Program-made: the position numbers and the translations under genes
Assembly: GCF_013090115.1 (NCBI RefSeq)
Contig: NZ_JABFNN010000039.1
Coordinates: forward strand, 310,001 to 374,000
DNA length: 64,000 nucleotides
From: Flagellimonas amphidinii
GTDB taxonomy: Bacteria > Bacteroidota > Bacteroidia > Flavobacteriales > Flavobacteriaceae
Direction of reading: 5' to 3'
Notes under the pieces: generated by a model
Told to the model about the DNA's origin: nothing
The model's database searches: none
Seen by the model: only the letters and a program-made list of their open reading frames with translations
Part shown: piece after piece, positions 9,150-17,904 of the stretch
Layout: every line of letters starts with the position of its first letter
Position numbering within the stretch: the first letter of the stretch is position 1

Positions 9150-9815
9150 TCACCAATCAATGGGTGGCCTTCCCAGCTTCGCCAAAATAGCATTGGTCTT
9201 GCTAAAATGCTGATTACCGAACCACAGTCCACGATTAGCACTTAAAGGCGAAGGGTGACCAGACGTAAGTATATGATGCTTGGTTTTGTCGATAAGCGAT
9301 GCTTTTTTCTTGGCAAATCCGCCCCAAAGCAAAAACACAACACCTTCCAGCTCGCTGGAAATTGTCCTGATTACGGCATCTGTAAATTTTTCCCACCCCC
9401 TATTTTGATGACTTCCGGCCTGGTGGGCCCTAACTGATAGCGTTGCGTTCAACAACAGCACCCCTTGGTCGGCCCATCGCTCTAAATTTCCACTTTGCGG
9501 ATAAGGCTTTTCTACATCCACTTTGATTTCTTTAAAAATATTGACCAACGAAGGTGGGTGCGGAATACCATCTTTTACAGAAAAACACAATCCATTAGCT
9601 TGATTGGGCCCATGATAGGGGTCTTGACCAATAACAACCACTTTGGTTTCATGAAAAGGACAATGATCAAAAGCTGCGAAGATTTCTTGACCTTTTGGAT
9701 AACAGGTATATTGCCTGTATTCTTGTTTTACAAATTGCGCCAACTGCTCAAAATAAGGTTGTTCAAATTCTGACTCCAAGTATTTCTTCCAACTAGGATC
9801 AATATTCACATTCAT
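9150..9815 (-). CDS. ung: Uracil-DNA glycosylase, family 1
   Basis: It removes uracil from DNA as the first step of base excision repair. The catalytic water-activating motif GQDPYHGPNQANGLCFSV and the DNA-intercalation motif HPSPLSANRGLWFG are both intact. The 221-residue length is standard. It converges with the binding-protein-like gene (17-base gap, no hairpin) and is followed upstream by a tiny membrane-protein reading frame. Confidence 0.97.
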   Translation of the reverse strand: MNVNIDPSWKKYLESEFEQPYFEQLAQFVKQEYRQYTCYPKGQEIFAAFDHCPFHETKVVVIGQDPYHGPNQANGLCFSVKDGIPHPPSLVNIFKEIKVDVEKPYPQSGNLERWADQGVLLLNATLSVRAHQAGSHQNRGWEKFTDAVIRTISSELEGVVFLLWGGFAKKKASLIDKTKHHILTSGHPSPLSANRGLWFGNQHFSKTNAILAKLGRPPIDW

Positions 9816-9823
9816 ATGCTCTT

Positions 9824-10009
9824 TTACTTTTTTTTGGTCAATTTATACAACAAATAGCCTATACCCACCACAAAATGAAGCACAATAATCGCTGCAATAA
9901 TATATAATATTGTATTGTCTCCTCTCAATGAAAAAAGATTTTGTAAGAATAACTTCAAATTTAGCAAGTACGTTCTATATTTACTGGTTCCAAACCATAA
10001 TTTAACCAT
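9824..10009 (-). CDS. Possible small single-helix membrane protein
   Basis: A 61-codon frame just upstream of ung on the same strand. Residues about 32-54 (DNTILYIIAAIIVLHFVVGIG) form one hydrophobic helix followed by a basic tail, YKLTKKK. The only ATG sits on top of the start codon of the divergent racemase gene, so the frame either starts there or at an internal non-ATG codon. The composition is that of a real small membrane protein, but I know no family for it. Confidence 0.45.
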   Translation of the reverse strand: MVKLWFGTSKYRTYLLNLKLFLQNLFSLRGDNTILYIIAAIIVLHFVVGIGYLLYKLTKKK

Positions 10010-11048
10010 GAAAGTAGCTTTTGAGATTCATTACCTAAAAAAGCGATTCCCGTTGAGAATAAGTAGAGGCGTACGGGACGGACAACACAATCTATTTGTA
10101 GCTGTAACCGATGAAGGCCATACTGGCTGGGGAGAAACTTCTCCTGGAGCATCAGAAGGAGCTGCAACCGCAGAAGAAGCACAACAACATCTAGAAACTT
10201 TCCTAAAGGAAAGTCCAAATTTAAATTCACCTTACAGCACTTATGATGCTGCAATAACACATGGGGTCGCTCCTTGCGCCATGGCAGCTTTGGATATTGC
10301 GCTATGGGATCTTCTGGCCAAAAAAGCCAACCTTCCATTGTATCAAATGTTGGGTTTTTCCAAACCAACAAAGCCTACCTCCATTACTTTGGGTATAATG
10401 CTCCCCGAAGAAGCAGCGGAACGACTACCCTTAATCTTGGAACAGGATGGCATCCGGACTTTAAAAGTCAAACTGGGAAATCCTGAAGGTATTGAAGCGG
10501 ACAAAGCCATGTACCATTCGGTATTGGAATATCACAAATCCTATCCTATTTCCATTCGTGTGGATGCCAATGGCGGCTGGAACGTGGAAGATGCCAAACA
10601 TATGATGCAGTGGTTATCGGAAAGAAACTGCGAGTATGTAGAACAACCCTTAAAAGAAGGCGAGGAAGGTTATCTACCTGAATTATATAAGAATAGACCC
10701 CTACCCATTTTTGTGGATGAAAGTTGTCGTTTTGCAACAGATATTCCAAAATGGGCACATGCTGTTGATGGTGTTAACATGAAATTGATGAAATGCGGAG
10801 GCATCACAGGAGCTTTGAGAATCATCAATACAGCTAATGCATTTGGTTTAAAGACCATGATTGGATGTATGGGAGAGACTTCCATATCCATTGCTGCCGG
10901 TGCGGCCGTATCTGGAGTATTGGACCACATCGATTTAGATTCACATCTCAATTTAAATCCAGACCCCTGTGAAGGAGCTCCCCTAATCAATGAAATAACC
11001 ATGCCTACAGATGTTCCAGGGCATGGAGGACAATTCAAACAATTTTAA
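10008..11048 (+). CDS. Enolase-superfamily epimerase/racemase: N-acetyl-D-Glu racemase (DgcA-like) or L-Ala-D/L-Glu epimerase
   Basis: A 346-residue member of the muconate-lactonizing subgroup. Catalytic residues are in place: the K-x-K base in RTLKVKLG, metal ligands in RVDANGGW, EQPL and DES, and the second-face lysine in MKLMKCGG. The protein must act by 1,1-proton transfer on an amino-acid-type substrate. Older annotation would be dipeptide epimerase; because a DUF1611 gene follows after 5 bases, the newer DgcA role (racemisation of N-acetyl-D-glutamate) is at least as likely. The start is placed at ATG 10008; the upstream in-frame codons read into the divergent intergenic region. Confidence 0.85.
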   Translation: MKVAFEIHYLKKRFPLRISRGVRDGQHNLFVAVTDEGHTGWGETSPGASEGAATAEEAQQHLETFLKESPNLNSPYSTYDAAITHGVAPCAMAALDIALWDLLAKKANLPLYQMLGFSKPTKPTSITLGIMLPEEAAERLPLILEQDGIRTLKVKLGNPEGIEADKAMYHSVLEYHKSYPISIRVDANGGWNVEDAKHMMQWLSERNCEYVEQPLKEGEEGYLPELYKNRPLPIFVDESCRFATDIPKWAHAVDGVNMKLMKCGGITGALRIINTANAFGLKTMIGCMGETSISIAAGAAVSGVLDHIDLDSHLNLNPDPCEGAPLINEITMPTDVPGHGGQFKQF

Positions 11049-11053
11049 AAAAG

Positions 11054-12079
11054 ATGGATTCAAGCAAGAAAATATGCCTCTACATGGAAGGGGCCTTGGA
11101 CAATGATTCCGGAAAAATGGGCTATGGTCTAATGCGTTTCTCCAAACATCCCATTGTATGCGCCATAGATTCCAACTATGCGGGCAAAACTGTAAATGAA
11201 GCTGTAGGATTACCCTATGACATTCCAGTTGTAGCTTCAGTAAAAGAAGCCATTGCCTTTGAAGCCGAAATTATGGTATTGGGCATTGCCCCAAGTGGCG
11301 GACGTTTTCCAGATGAATGGGACGAACCAGTATCTTACGCCCTCACCAATGGACTTTCATTGATCAACGGGCTACACGACGATTTGAATGCTCGTTTCGG
11401 GCATCTCTTAGAGGAAAACATCATTTGGGATGTACGCAAACCCAAGCCCACCTACCCTATTGCTTCGGGCAAAGCCGCTGAGCTCAACAACAAACGGATT
11501 CTGATGATAGGAACCGATATGGCCGCCGGAAAAATGACTGCCGGTCTAGAACTATATGCCACACTTCAAAATAAAGGAGTGTCAACAGGTTTTGTGCCTA
11601 CGGGACAGATAGGCATTACCTTAATGGGCAATGGAATTCCATTGGATGCCATAAAGGTGGACCAAGCAGCTGGTGCTGTTGAGCAGGCCGTTTTGGAACA
11701 GTCCAACAATGATATCATCATCGTTGAGGGACAAGGTTCCTTGGCGCACCCAGGAAGTACGGCCACTTTACCCTTGATTCGAGGTTCCCAACCCACACAT
11801 TTTATTCTATGCCATAAAGCGGCGCATAGCCATTTGCGCCAACCTGTTTCACATGTTCCCATACCTCCATTGGATGAGTTCATTAAACTGAATGAAGCTG
11901 TGGCCAGTGTGTGTGGTTCATTACAAACTGCAAAAACCATTGGGATAGCTTTAAATACTGTTGGATTGACAGATGAAGAGGCTCTGGCTAAAATCAAGGA
12001 GGTGGAAAATCTAACAGGACTTCCCACAACTGACATGATTCGTTTTGGAACGGAAAAGCTGATAAAAGCACTGTTCTAG
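11054..12079 (+). CDS. DUF1611 protein, probable D-glutamate N-acetyltransferase (DgcN-like)
   Basis: A 341-residue DUF1611 protein. The N-terminal Rossmann-like half includes MVLGIAPSGGRFPDEW; the C-terminal half has a P-loop-like GTDMAAGKMTAGLEL and IIVEGQGSLAHPGS. In marine bacteria members of this family (DgcN) acetylate D-glutamate before an enolase-superfamily racemase (DgcA) converts it to the L form. The gene order here, racemase then DUF1611 with a 5-base gap, matches that pathway. No dedicated deacetylase is adjacent. The assignment is by family and context. Confidence 0.8.
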   Translation: MDSSKKICLYMEGALDNDSGKMGYGLMRFSKHPIVCAIDSNYAGKTVNEAVGLPYDIPVVASVKEAIAFEAEIMVLGIAPSGGRFPDEWDEPVSYALTNGLSLINGLHDDLNARFGHLLEENIIWDVRKPKPTYPIASGKAAELNNKRILMIGTDMAAGKMTAGLELYATLQNKGVSTGFVPTGQIGITLMGNGIPLDAIKVDQAAGAVEQAVLEQSNNDIIIVEGQGSLAHPGSTATLPLIRGSQPTHFILCHKAAHSHLRQPVSHVPIPPLDEFIKLNEAVASVCGSLQTAKTIGIALNTVGLTDEEALAKIKEVENLTGLPTTDMIRFGTEKLIKALF

Positions 12080-12130
12080 TCCTTTAAAGAATTTTGGAAA
12101 GAGTACTTTTGATATGGTTTTGGCCAGTTT

Positions 12131-12237
12131 TACAGTTTTAAAAAATTGTATTGTATATTTACAGCCTTAAAAAACTGTAACTCTATCGTACAACCTTAAA
12201 CAACTGTATTTAAAAACTACAGTTTTCAAACATTGTA
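12131..12237. promoter_or_regulatory. Four 20-bp TACAr-N10-yTGTA dyads at 29-bp spacing
   Basis: Copies at 12131-12150, 12160-12179, 12189-12208 and 12218-12237. Each is 20 bp with arms TACAG/TACAA and CTGTA/TTGTA around an A/T-rich 10-bp centre; start-to-start distance is exactly 29 bp each time. The 9-bp spacers differ from one another. The last copy ends 13 bases before the ATG at 12251. A -7-like TACTTTTG lies at 12104-12111 and a weaker TATATTTA at 12154-12161 between copies 1 and 2. The array looks like a cooperative operator for the SatD/DUF3307 operon. Confidence 0.8.
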
Positions 12238-12250
12238 CAAAATTCAAAAA

Positions 12251-12925
12251 ATGAAAGCCGCAGTAATTTCAGGAGATGTAATAGCGTTCACAAGTCTTTC
12301 AAAAATTGACAAGGAAATTCTTGAGGGTCAATTGGAAATTCTCTTAAAGGATTTGGAAAACTATAACATCTATGCCAGAATAATCAAGGGGGACTATTTG
12401 GAGATGGTAATCCCCAAGTATGAACACGCCCTTCGAATCGCTTTGGCCACCAAATGTTTGGTAAAATCCTCTTCCACAAAAATGGAAAAAAAAGAAGGCA
12501 GAAGAGTTAAATATTTTATCTCATATGGTATTAGACTGGCAATAGGCTATGGAAAGCTCAGCAGGTTTGATCAACAAAAGGGCATTATAGATGGAGAAGC
12601 CATATACATGTCGGGAAGGAAGATAAATGAGGAGCACACACACTCAAAGGAAAGGATTACAATAAAAAACACTTTGTTTTTTGAATCGAACGAAGAGCGA
12701 TTGAACCAAATTTTCGCCCCAATCATAACCTTATTGGATTTTATAATCTACAAGGCCACTCCAAAACAGTGCCGAATAATTTATGAAAGACTACTGGGAG
12801 GCAATGAAGATGACATATCCAAAAAATTAAATATATCCCAACAAACAGTGAACGATCAGTCCCTTCGTTCTGGTTGGGATGCCATTGAAAAATCAGTCTT
12901 GTTCTTTGAAAAAGAAATAAAATAG
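12251..12925 (+). CDS. SatD-family protein with C-terminal helix-turn-helix
   Basis: The 224-residue protein begins MKAAVISGDVIAFTSL, the typical SatD opening, followed by RIIKGDYLEMVIP and IRLAIGYGKLS, then GEAIYMSGRKI: a nucleotide-cyclase-like fold without obvious catalytic metal ligands. The last about 60 residues contain a helix-turn-helix (EDDISKKLNISQQTVNDQ). I take ATG 12251; a TTG 18 bases earlier lies inside the fourth operator copy. The DUF3307 gene follows after 2 bases, the usual SatD partner. The HTH makes autoregulation through the upstream repeats a reasonable inference. Biochemical function is unknown. Confidence 0.75.
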   Translation: MKAAVISGDVIAFTSLSKIDKEILEGQLEILLKDLENYNIYARIIKGDYLEMVIPKYEHALRIALATKCLVKSSSTKMEKKEGRRVKYFISYGIRLAIGYGKLSRFDQQKGIIDGEAIYMSGRKINEEHTHSKERITIKNTLFFESNEERLNQIFAPIITLLDFIIYKATPKQCRIIYERLLGGNEDDISKKLNISQQTVNDQSLRSGWDAIEKSVLFFEKEIK

Positions 12926-12927
12926 CT

Positions 12928-13665
12928 ATGACGGCACAATTCACCCAACTGTTACTATCCCAGTTGATTGCACATCTTCTCACCGATTACACCTTTCAAA
13001 ACGATTCAAAGGCAAATGACAAAAACACGAAAGGGTTCAAAAGCAAGTTTTTAAAATGGCATGCCTTGATCATGTTTTTGACTTCTTTTATACTGTCCTT
13101 TCAATTGGAGTTTGTTTTTGGTGCAATCATTATTGCATTTACCCATTACATAATAGATGGCCTTAAACCAAAATTGAACAAATCAAAAAGCATGGGCAAC
13201 TACGCTTTTTTTATTGATCAAATCTTACACTTGGCCATCATTGTAGGAGTAGTTTTTCTATTCTCAAAACTATTTACCATTGCCCCGATGACCAAAGGAT
13301 TGGAGCTCAATAAAATTTTCACGCTGGTAGTTGGTTTTTTGCTTGCCGGAAAGGCCTCGAATATTGTGATCAAGGAAATATTTAAAATTTTCAAGGTCAG
13401 TATTCCCAAAAATGACAACGATTTACAGAATGCGGGAAAGTTGATCGGAATTGTGGAAAGATGGTTGACTCTTGCCTTTATACTAATGTCGCAATACGCT
13501 GCCGTTGGATTTTTGTTGGCTTCAAAGTCGATTCTCAGGTTTAAGACACAAGAAGGAAACGAATTCAATAAGACAGAATATGTACTGGTTGGTACATTGT
13601 TGAGTTTTGCCATAGCAATTGGAATAGGAATCACCTTTAATTTAATCTATCCACCCATTGATTGA
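12928..13665 (+). CDS. DUF3307 membrane protein
   Basis: The 245-residue protein has the DUF3307 opening QLLLSQLIAHLLTDYTFQND followed by HALIMFLTSFILSF and THYIIDGLK, and about six hydrophobic segments with a helical C-terminus. The conserved His and Asp residues in the first membrane segments (AHLLTDY, HYIIDGLK) are characteristic. Function is unknown; it is regularly paired with SatD, here 2 bases behind it, so both should share the repeat-controlled promoter. Confidence 0.82.
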   Translation: MTAQFTQLLLSQLIAHLLTDYTFQNDSKANDKNTKGFKSKFLKWHALIMFLTSFILSFQLEFVFGAIIIAFTHYIIDGLKPKLNKSKSMGNYAFFIDQILHLAIIVGVVFLFSKLFTIAPMTKGLELNKIFTLVVGFLLAGKASNIVIKEIFKIFKVSIPKNDNDLQNAGKLIGIVERWLTLAFILMSQYAAVGFLLASKSILRFKTQEGNEFNKTEYVLVGTLLSFAIAIGIGITFNLIYPPID

Positions 13666-13688
13666 TTAAATACCCCCAGATATAGATC

Positions 13689-15863
13689 ATGCAGCGCATA
13701 CACCCTAAAACCCTTCAAGATTTAGAATTTCCAACGGTGTTGGAACAATTGGCCGCGCGTTGCAATACCGAGTTGGGCAAGGCCAAAGCCATTGAAGTAG
13801 CTCCTATCCTGGATCACGAGTTGCTCATGACCGTTTTGGGACAAACTTCGGAGTATTTAGCTTCATTTTCCAATGACAACCGAATCCCCAATCATGGTTT
13901 TGATAGTATCGATAAAGAACTAAAGCTGCTACAGATTGAAAACACCACATTGGAGGTTCAAGGTTTCCGAAGAATAGCTGGTATCTGCAAAACGGTGGCC
14001 ATCCATCAAAAGTTCTTTAAAAAGTTCAAGGAATATTATCCTTTGCTCTTCACAAAGGCTGATGCATTGGAACCCAACACTGAGATTCCTTCCGCCATCG
14101 ACAATGTCATCGACAAATTTGGGGAAATCAGGGACAATGCTTCAGAAGAGCTTGGGCAAATCCGAAGACAAATTGGAGAGGTACGCGGAAAAATCAACCA
14201 AAGTTTTGGTGCGGCCCTGGCCAAATATCAATCCTCCGATTTTCTGGATGACATACGGGAGTCCGTGGTGGAAAACCGAAGAGTTTTGGCCGTAAAGGCC
14301 ATGCACCGCCGCAAGGTGAAAGGAACGGTCATGGGCAATTCCAAAACAGGAAGCATTGTCTACATCATTCCCGAAACTACGTTGGGACATACTCGTGAAC
14401 TGAGCAACCTTGAGTATGAAGAAAAGGAAGAGGTTCAACGCATTCTGAATGAGCTTACCGACGCCATCAGGCCCTTCAAACCGTTGTTAGAAGAATATCA
14501 AGATTATCTAACTGACGTTGACATTACGGCAGCTAAGGCCAAGTATGCCCTGGAAATGGATGCTTTGTTGCCCAAAATCAGTGAAAACAAGGAAATGTTC
14601 CTACGGGATGCCTATCATCCGCTTCTTTTCTTGACCAACAAGTTGAAAAAAGAAAAAACCTGGCCTCAAACCATTCAATTGCACAGTGAGAACCGAATCA
14701 TTGTAATTTCAGGACCTAATGCTGGAGGGAAAAGTATCACTTTAAAGACCATCGGCCTACTTCAAGTAATGTTGCAAAGTGGCCTGCTGATCCCTGTGCA
14801 CGAACGCAGTTCTGTATGCCTTTTTGATAAAATATTGACAGATATAGGAGATAATCAATCTATTGAAAATCATCTAAGTACATACAGTTATCGATTGAAG
14901 AACATGAATCATTTCTTAAAGAAGTGCAATGATAAAACTTTGTTCTTAATTGATGAATTTGGTACGGGAAGTGATCCTGAATTGGGAGGGGCTCTGGCCG
15001 AAGCTTTTTTGGAAGTCTTTTATGAACGTGAAGCCTACGGAGTCATTACAACACATTATGCCAATTTAAAAGCCTTGGCCGATGAACTGCCCCATGCCAC
15101 CAATGCCAACATGCTTTTCAATTCCAAAACTCTGGAACCCACTTTTCAATTGGTTCTGGGAGAAGCGGGCAGTTCGTTTACCTTTGAAGTGGCCCAAAAG
15201 AATGGCATCCCCTACTCGCTCATCAACAAAGCCAAAAAGAAAATCGATCGTGGAAAAGTGCGTTTTGATGCAACCATCTCCAAATTACAAAAGGAGCGTA
15301 ATAAAATGGTCCAGACCGGTTCTAGATTGCAAGAGGAAGAAACCAAGGCCAAGGAAGAAGCGGCACGTTTAGAAAAACTTAATACCAAAATCAAGTCAAA
15401 GCTAGAGAGCTATCAAGAGCTCTATGACCATAACCAACGCATGATCCACTTGGGAAATAAGGTGAATGATGCCGCCGAACGATATTTTCATGATAATAAA
15501 AAGCGTCCTTTAATTTCAGAAATGCTTCGCATCGTAGAAACGGAGAATAGCAAGCGAAGAAAAACCACCGCTAAAGAAGCCAAGGCAAAAAAGGTAGAAA
15601 AAAAACAGGTAGCCCAAGAATTGGAACAAAAGATAGCTCCGGTAAGAAAAGAAAGGAAGGCCAAGAAAAAGAAAGCGGTTCAAGAAGAAAAGAACAAGCC
15701 AAGGCCAATACTTAAAGTCGGCGACCGGGTACGCTTGCACGATGGCAAGGCCGTGGGCAGTATCGACAAGCTCGAAAAAAACAAGGCAGTGGTCAATTAC
15801 GGTCTGTTCACCACCAATGTAAGTGTAGACCAACTGGAATTAGTGGAAGCGGTAAAGAAGTGA
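13689..15863 (+). CDS. MutS2-like ATPase without Smr domain
   Basis: A 724-residue MutS-family protein: helical core/clamp (about 1-310), then an ATPase domain with Walker A GPNAGGKSITLKT, Walker B LFLIDEFGTGSDP and the STYSYRLKN signature, followed by a long charged coiled coil and a lysine-rich linker (about 610-680) ending in a small KOW-like domain (GDRVRLHDGKAVGSI). Canonical MutS2 ends in an Smr nuclease domain with an LDLHG motif; none is present. It probably acts on branched DNA or collided ribosomes like MutS2, but without that nuclease. The upstream gap of 23 bases suggests readthrough from the DUF3307 operon. Confidence 0.88.
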   Translation: MQRIHPKTLQDLEFPTVLEQLAARCNTELGKAKAIEVAPILDHELLMTVLGQTSEYLASFSNDNRIPNHGFDSIDKELKLLQIENTTLEVQGFRRIAGICKTVAIHQKFFKKFKEYYPLLFTKADALEPNTEIPSAIDNVIDKFGEIRDNASEELGQIRRQIGEVRGKINQSFGAALAKYQSSDFLDDIRESVVENRRVLAVKAMHRRKVKGTVMGNSKTGSIVYIIPETTLGHTRELSNLEYEEKEEVQRILNELTDAIRPFKPLLEEYQDYLTDVDITAAKAKYALEMDALLPKISENKEMFLRDAYHPLLFLTNKLKKEKTWPQTIQLHSENRIIVISGPNAGGKSITLKTIGLLQVMLQSGLLIPVHERSSVCLFDKILTDIGDNQSIENHLSTYSYRLKNMNHFLKKCNDKTLFLIDEFGTGSDPELGGALAEAFLEVFYEREAYGVITTHYANLKALADELPHATNANMLFNSKTLEPTFQLVLGEAGSSFTFEVAQKNGIPYSLINKAKKKIDRGKVRFDATISKLQKERNKMVQTGSRLQEEETKAKEEAARLEKLNTKIKSKLESYQELYDHNQRMIHLGNKVNDAAERYFHDNKKRPLISEMLRIVETENSKRRKTTAKEAKAKKVEKKQVAQELEQKIAPVRKERKAKKKKAVQEEKNKPRPILKVGDRVRLHDGKAVGSIDKLEKNKAVVNYGLFTTNVSVDQLELVEAVKK

Positions 15864-15994
15864 CAGTTTATCAATGTTCAGTTATCAATTAGCAATTGTT
15901 ACACTATATCGTTGATTGTTCACTGTCCATTGAAAAGAGAACAGCCGGCATCAAGTTGTTGAACCCAACCTGAGCGGCCGACTGTATTTAAAAA

Positions 15995-17623
15995 CTATTC
16001 GTACTGCACCTGTTTTACGGTGAAGGTGACTTTCATTTTATCTTCAAAAGAATCCAATGCATGTGAATAACTACGATTTGGACCTTCTGTACCGTCCGGG
16101 TCGTCCACAGTGGTTAAAGTAGGTACAAAGCCTATATCCTTTAACTCAATTGAAATGTTATCATCGCCTAAATCATCAAAACCAACAAAATTTTTGTCTT
16201 TTAGATGTGCATATAAATACACTTCGTCAGCATCTAAATCAGGTTTGTAAAGTTCAATGGTCGCAGATTTGTTTACCGTATGCGGATCGGTTGGCGACAC
16301 ATCTTTAGCATCTCCCCAATCCTCTGACCAACTGGCATAACTCCCTGTATAACTAGAACTACCACTTTTTCGAATACCAGCGGAAATATCCCCATAAATT
16401 TCCTTTTGCACGGATCCTGTTCTTGAAATTTCTTCTATGGTAACCTTGTATTTGAACCATGCCTCTTGACAAGAACGTACTGGATACTCAGATGCTAAAA
16501 CCACTCTGGCCACAGGCATATCTTTTTTAATGTATCTCAATTTGTAAGCTAACAATTTCCCTGGGGAATCCTTGGAATAATTACCTCCGTTTATGATATA
16601 GCTATATACGCCTTCAGGTCCTGTGATTACACCAACAGCATCTTCAGCAGAACCTCCTATAACCAAAGCCTCTACCTTAGACTCACTGATTATTTCATTG
16701 TAATCTACATCTATTCCACCATCGCCACTGGTTTGACCCTGACTAAAAGAGAGTGCAAAAGCTGATTTTACCTCTAAGTAGGAAGCATTTGATTCTACCG
16801 TATATAATACCATTCTTCCATACATCGCAGAAGTTACGATTACGGGACTGGTATTGTCTAAATTGGGAAGTTCGGTAAATAATGACCCGGGATCATCATT
16901 TGGTGGTAAGGTCATGTCAATCGTATAGTATTCCTGAAAAAACTTAACCACATATTTATAGCGGTAACCAGATTGAGAAAAATCAAACGAAGAAGCAACT
17001 TCTTTGTTCTTTGACCTGTAGTTTGCACCAAGGGCTATATTTAAGTGTTCTTCAGAATACACTTCCTCTACCGTAAAATTAAGTTCGGCAGGTGTTGCAC
17101 CATTAACTCCTTGGTTCAATAATTCGTTTACACCATTACGAACACTATCCAAGTCCGGGTCTTCTATATCAATAGATGCCGAACCATCTATATTTTCCAA
17201 TGAAACGGAAAGGGTAATTGGGGCACGTCCTCCATTAATTCCAATATACTCCCCAGTTGGAATGGACTCTCCTTTAAGCATGGCCCCAGGATAAATAACG
17301 TCGGTAGAGGGGTCCAATGCCAACATTTCATCAAAACCAGGAGCGGCTTTATAATGCCTAACTACACATTCATAATTAACATCACGTTCTGGGTCTTCTT
17401 CATCTAAAAGTTCTGGAGTGGCAATCTCATCTGGTTGCGAAAAAGCCTGCAAGGTTGATAGATTATCATTTATATTGTCTTTTTCCTCTTGGGATATGGG
17501 GTCATCATCTGAACCGCCAATGGGCTCAATGTTTTCATCTTTACTGCAAGAGAGTACAGTAATCAATAGACCAACCAATACTATTGTGGTCAGTAAATTC
17601 TTTTGTTGGGTGATGATTTTCAT
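15995..17623 (-). CDS. Thiol-activated (cholesterol-dependent) cytolysin-like lipoprotein
   Basis: The 542-residue protein has a lipobox (VLSC, Cys26), so it is membrane-anchored after export. The central part matches the pore-forming core of cholesterol-dependent cytolysins: SAMYGRMVLYTVESNASY (about residue 270; compare the YGR segment of the family) and SPGKLLAYKLRYIKKDMPVA (about 355) with ASEYPV. The C-terminal region (about 385-542) is a beta-rich replacement of domain 4 and lacks the Trp-rich undecapeptide of classical toxins, so cholesterol binding is unlikely. Related CDC-like proteins are known in Bacteroidota such as Elizabethkingia. It is transcribed divergently from a TPR/HTH regulator. 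Confidence 0.82.
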   Translation of the reverse strand: MKIITQQKNLLTTIVLVGLLITVLSCSKDENIEPIGGSDDDPISQEEKDNINDNLSTLQAFSQPDEIATPELLDEEDPERDVNYECVVRHYKAAPGFDEMLALDPSTDVIYPGAMLKGESIPTGEYIGINGGRAPITLSVSLENIDGSASIDIEDPDLDSVRNGVNELLNQGVNGATPAELNFTVEEVYSEEHLNIALGANYRSKNKEVASSFDFSQSGYRYKYVVKFFQEYYTIDMTLPPNDDPGSLFTELPNLDNTSPVIVTSAMYGRMVLYTVESNASYLEVKSAFALSFSQGQTSGDGGIDVDYNEIISESKVEALVIGGSAEDAVGVITGPEGVYSYIINGGNYSKDSPGKLLAYKLRYIKKDMPVARVVLASEYPVRSCQEAWFKYKVTIEEISRTGSVQKEIYGDISAGIRKSGSSSYTGSYASWSEDWGDAKDVSPTDPHTVNKSATIELYKPDLDADEVYLYAHLKDKNFVGFDDLGDDNISIELKDIGFVPTLTTVDDPDGTEGPNRSYSHALDSFEDKMKVTFTVKQVQYE

Positions 17624-17651
17624 AATTTCTAGTTTTTTGGATTCAACACCC

Positions 17652-17659
17652 CAAAACTA
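17652..17659 (-). promoter_or_regulatory. -7 box of the cytolysin gene
   Basis: On the minus strand this reads TAGTTTTG (TAnnTTTG), 28 bases before the cytolysin ATG. No -33 TTTG lies 17-21 bp upstream, which would fit an activator-dependent promoter; a pair of ATGGACAA repeats sits just upstream instead. Confidence 0.5.
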
Positions 17660-17691
17660 GAAGCAGATAGAGGCCATACCTAATTTTTGGC

Positions 17692-17854
17692 ATGGACAAA
17701 GTATGGACAAGGAGTGTGGATTTAGCTCAAATAAGCTATGGACAATGATAATTCTAAAAAAAGAGAAATATAATATAAGTAGCTATTAATCAATCAATTA
17801 ATTTTTATTTAACACCTAGCGTAAATTACATTGATATGGACAATCAATGGACAT
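17692..17854. promoter_or_regulatory. Paired ATGGACAA direct repeats in the divergent region
   Basis: ATGGACAA occurs at 17692-17699, 17703-17710, 17738-17745 and 17836-17843, and ATGGACAT at 17847-17854, all on the plus strand. Two pairs have an exact 11-bp period (17692/17703 and 17836/17847), one helical turn. The first pair lies about 46-64 bases upstream of the inferred cytolysin start, the second about 65-83 upstream of the inferred regulator start. They look like binding sites for a dimeric HTH activator. The rest of the 311-base gap is AT-rich with no other feature seen. Confidence 0.6.
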
Positions 17855-17904
17855 GGGCAAAACCCAATAGTTGTTAGCTTATTGAGGATTCAGGTCTTTT
17901 AATC

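Noticed and set aside
12131..12237. A CRISPR-like array (four repeats with spacers)
   Set aside because: Repeats are 20 bp dyads with only 9-bp spacers and no cas genes; they sit directly before a gene and fit an operator array better.
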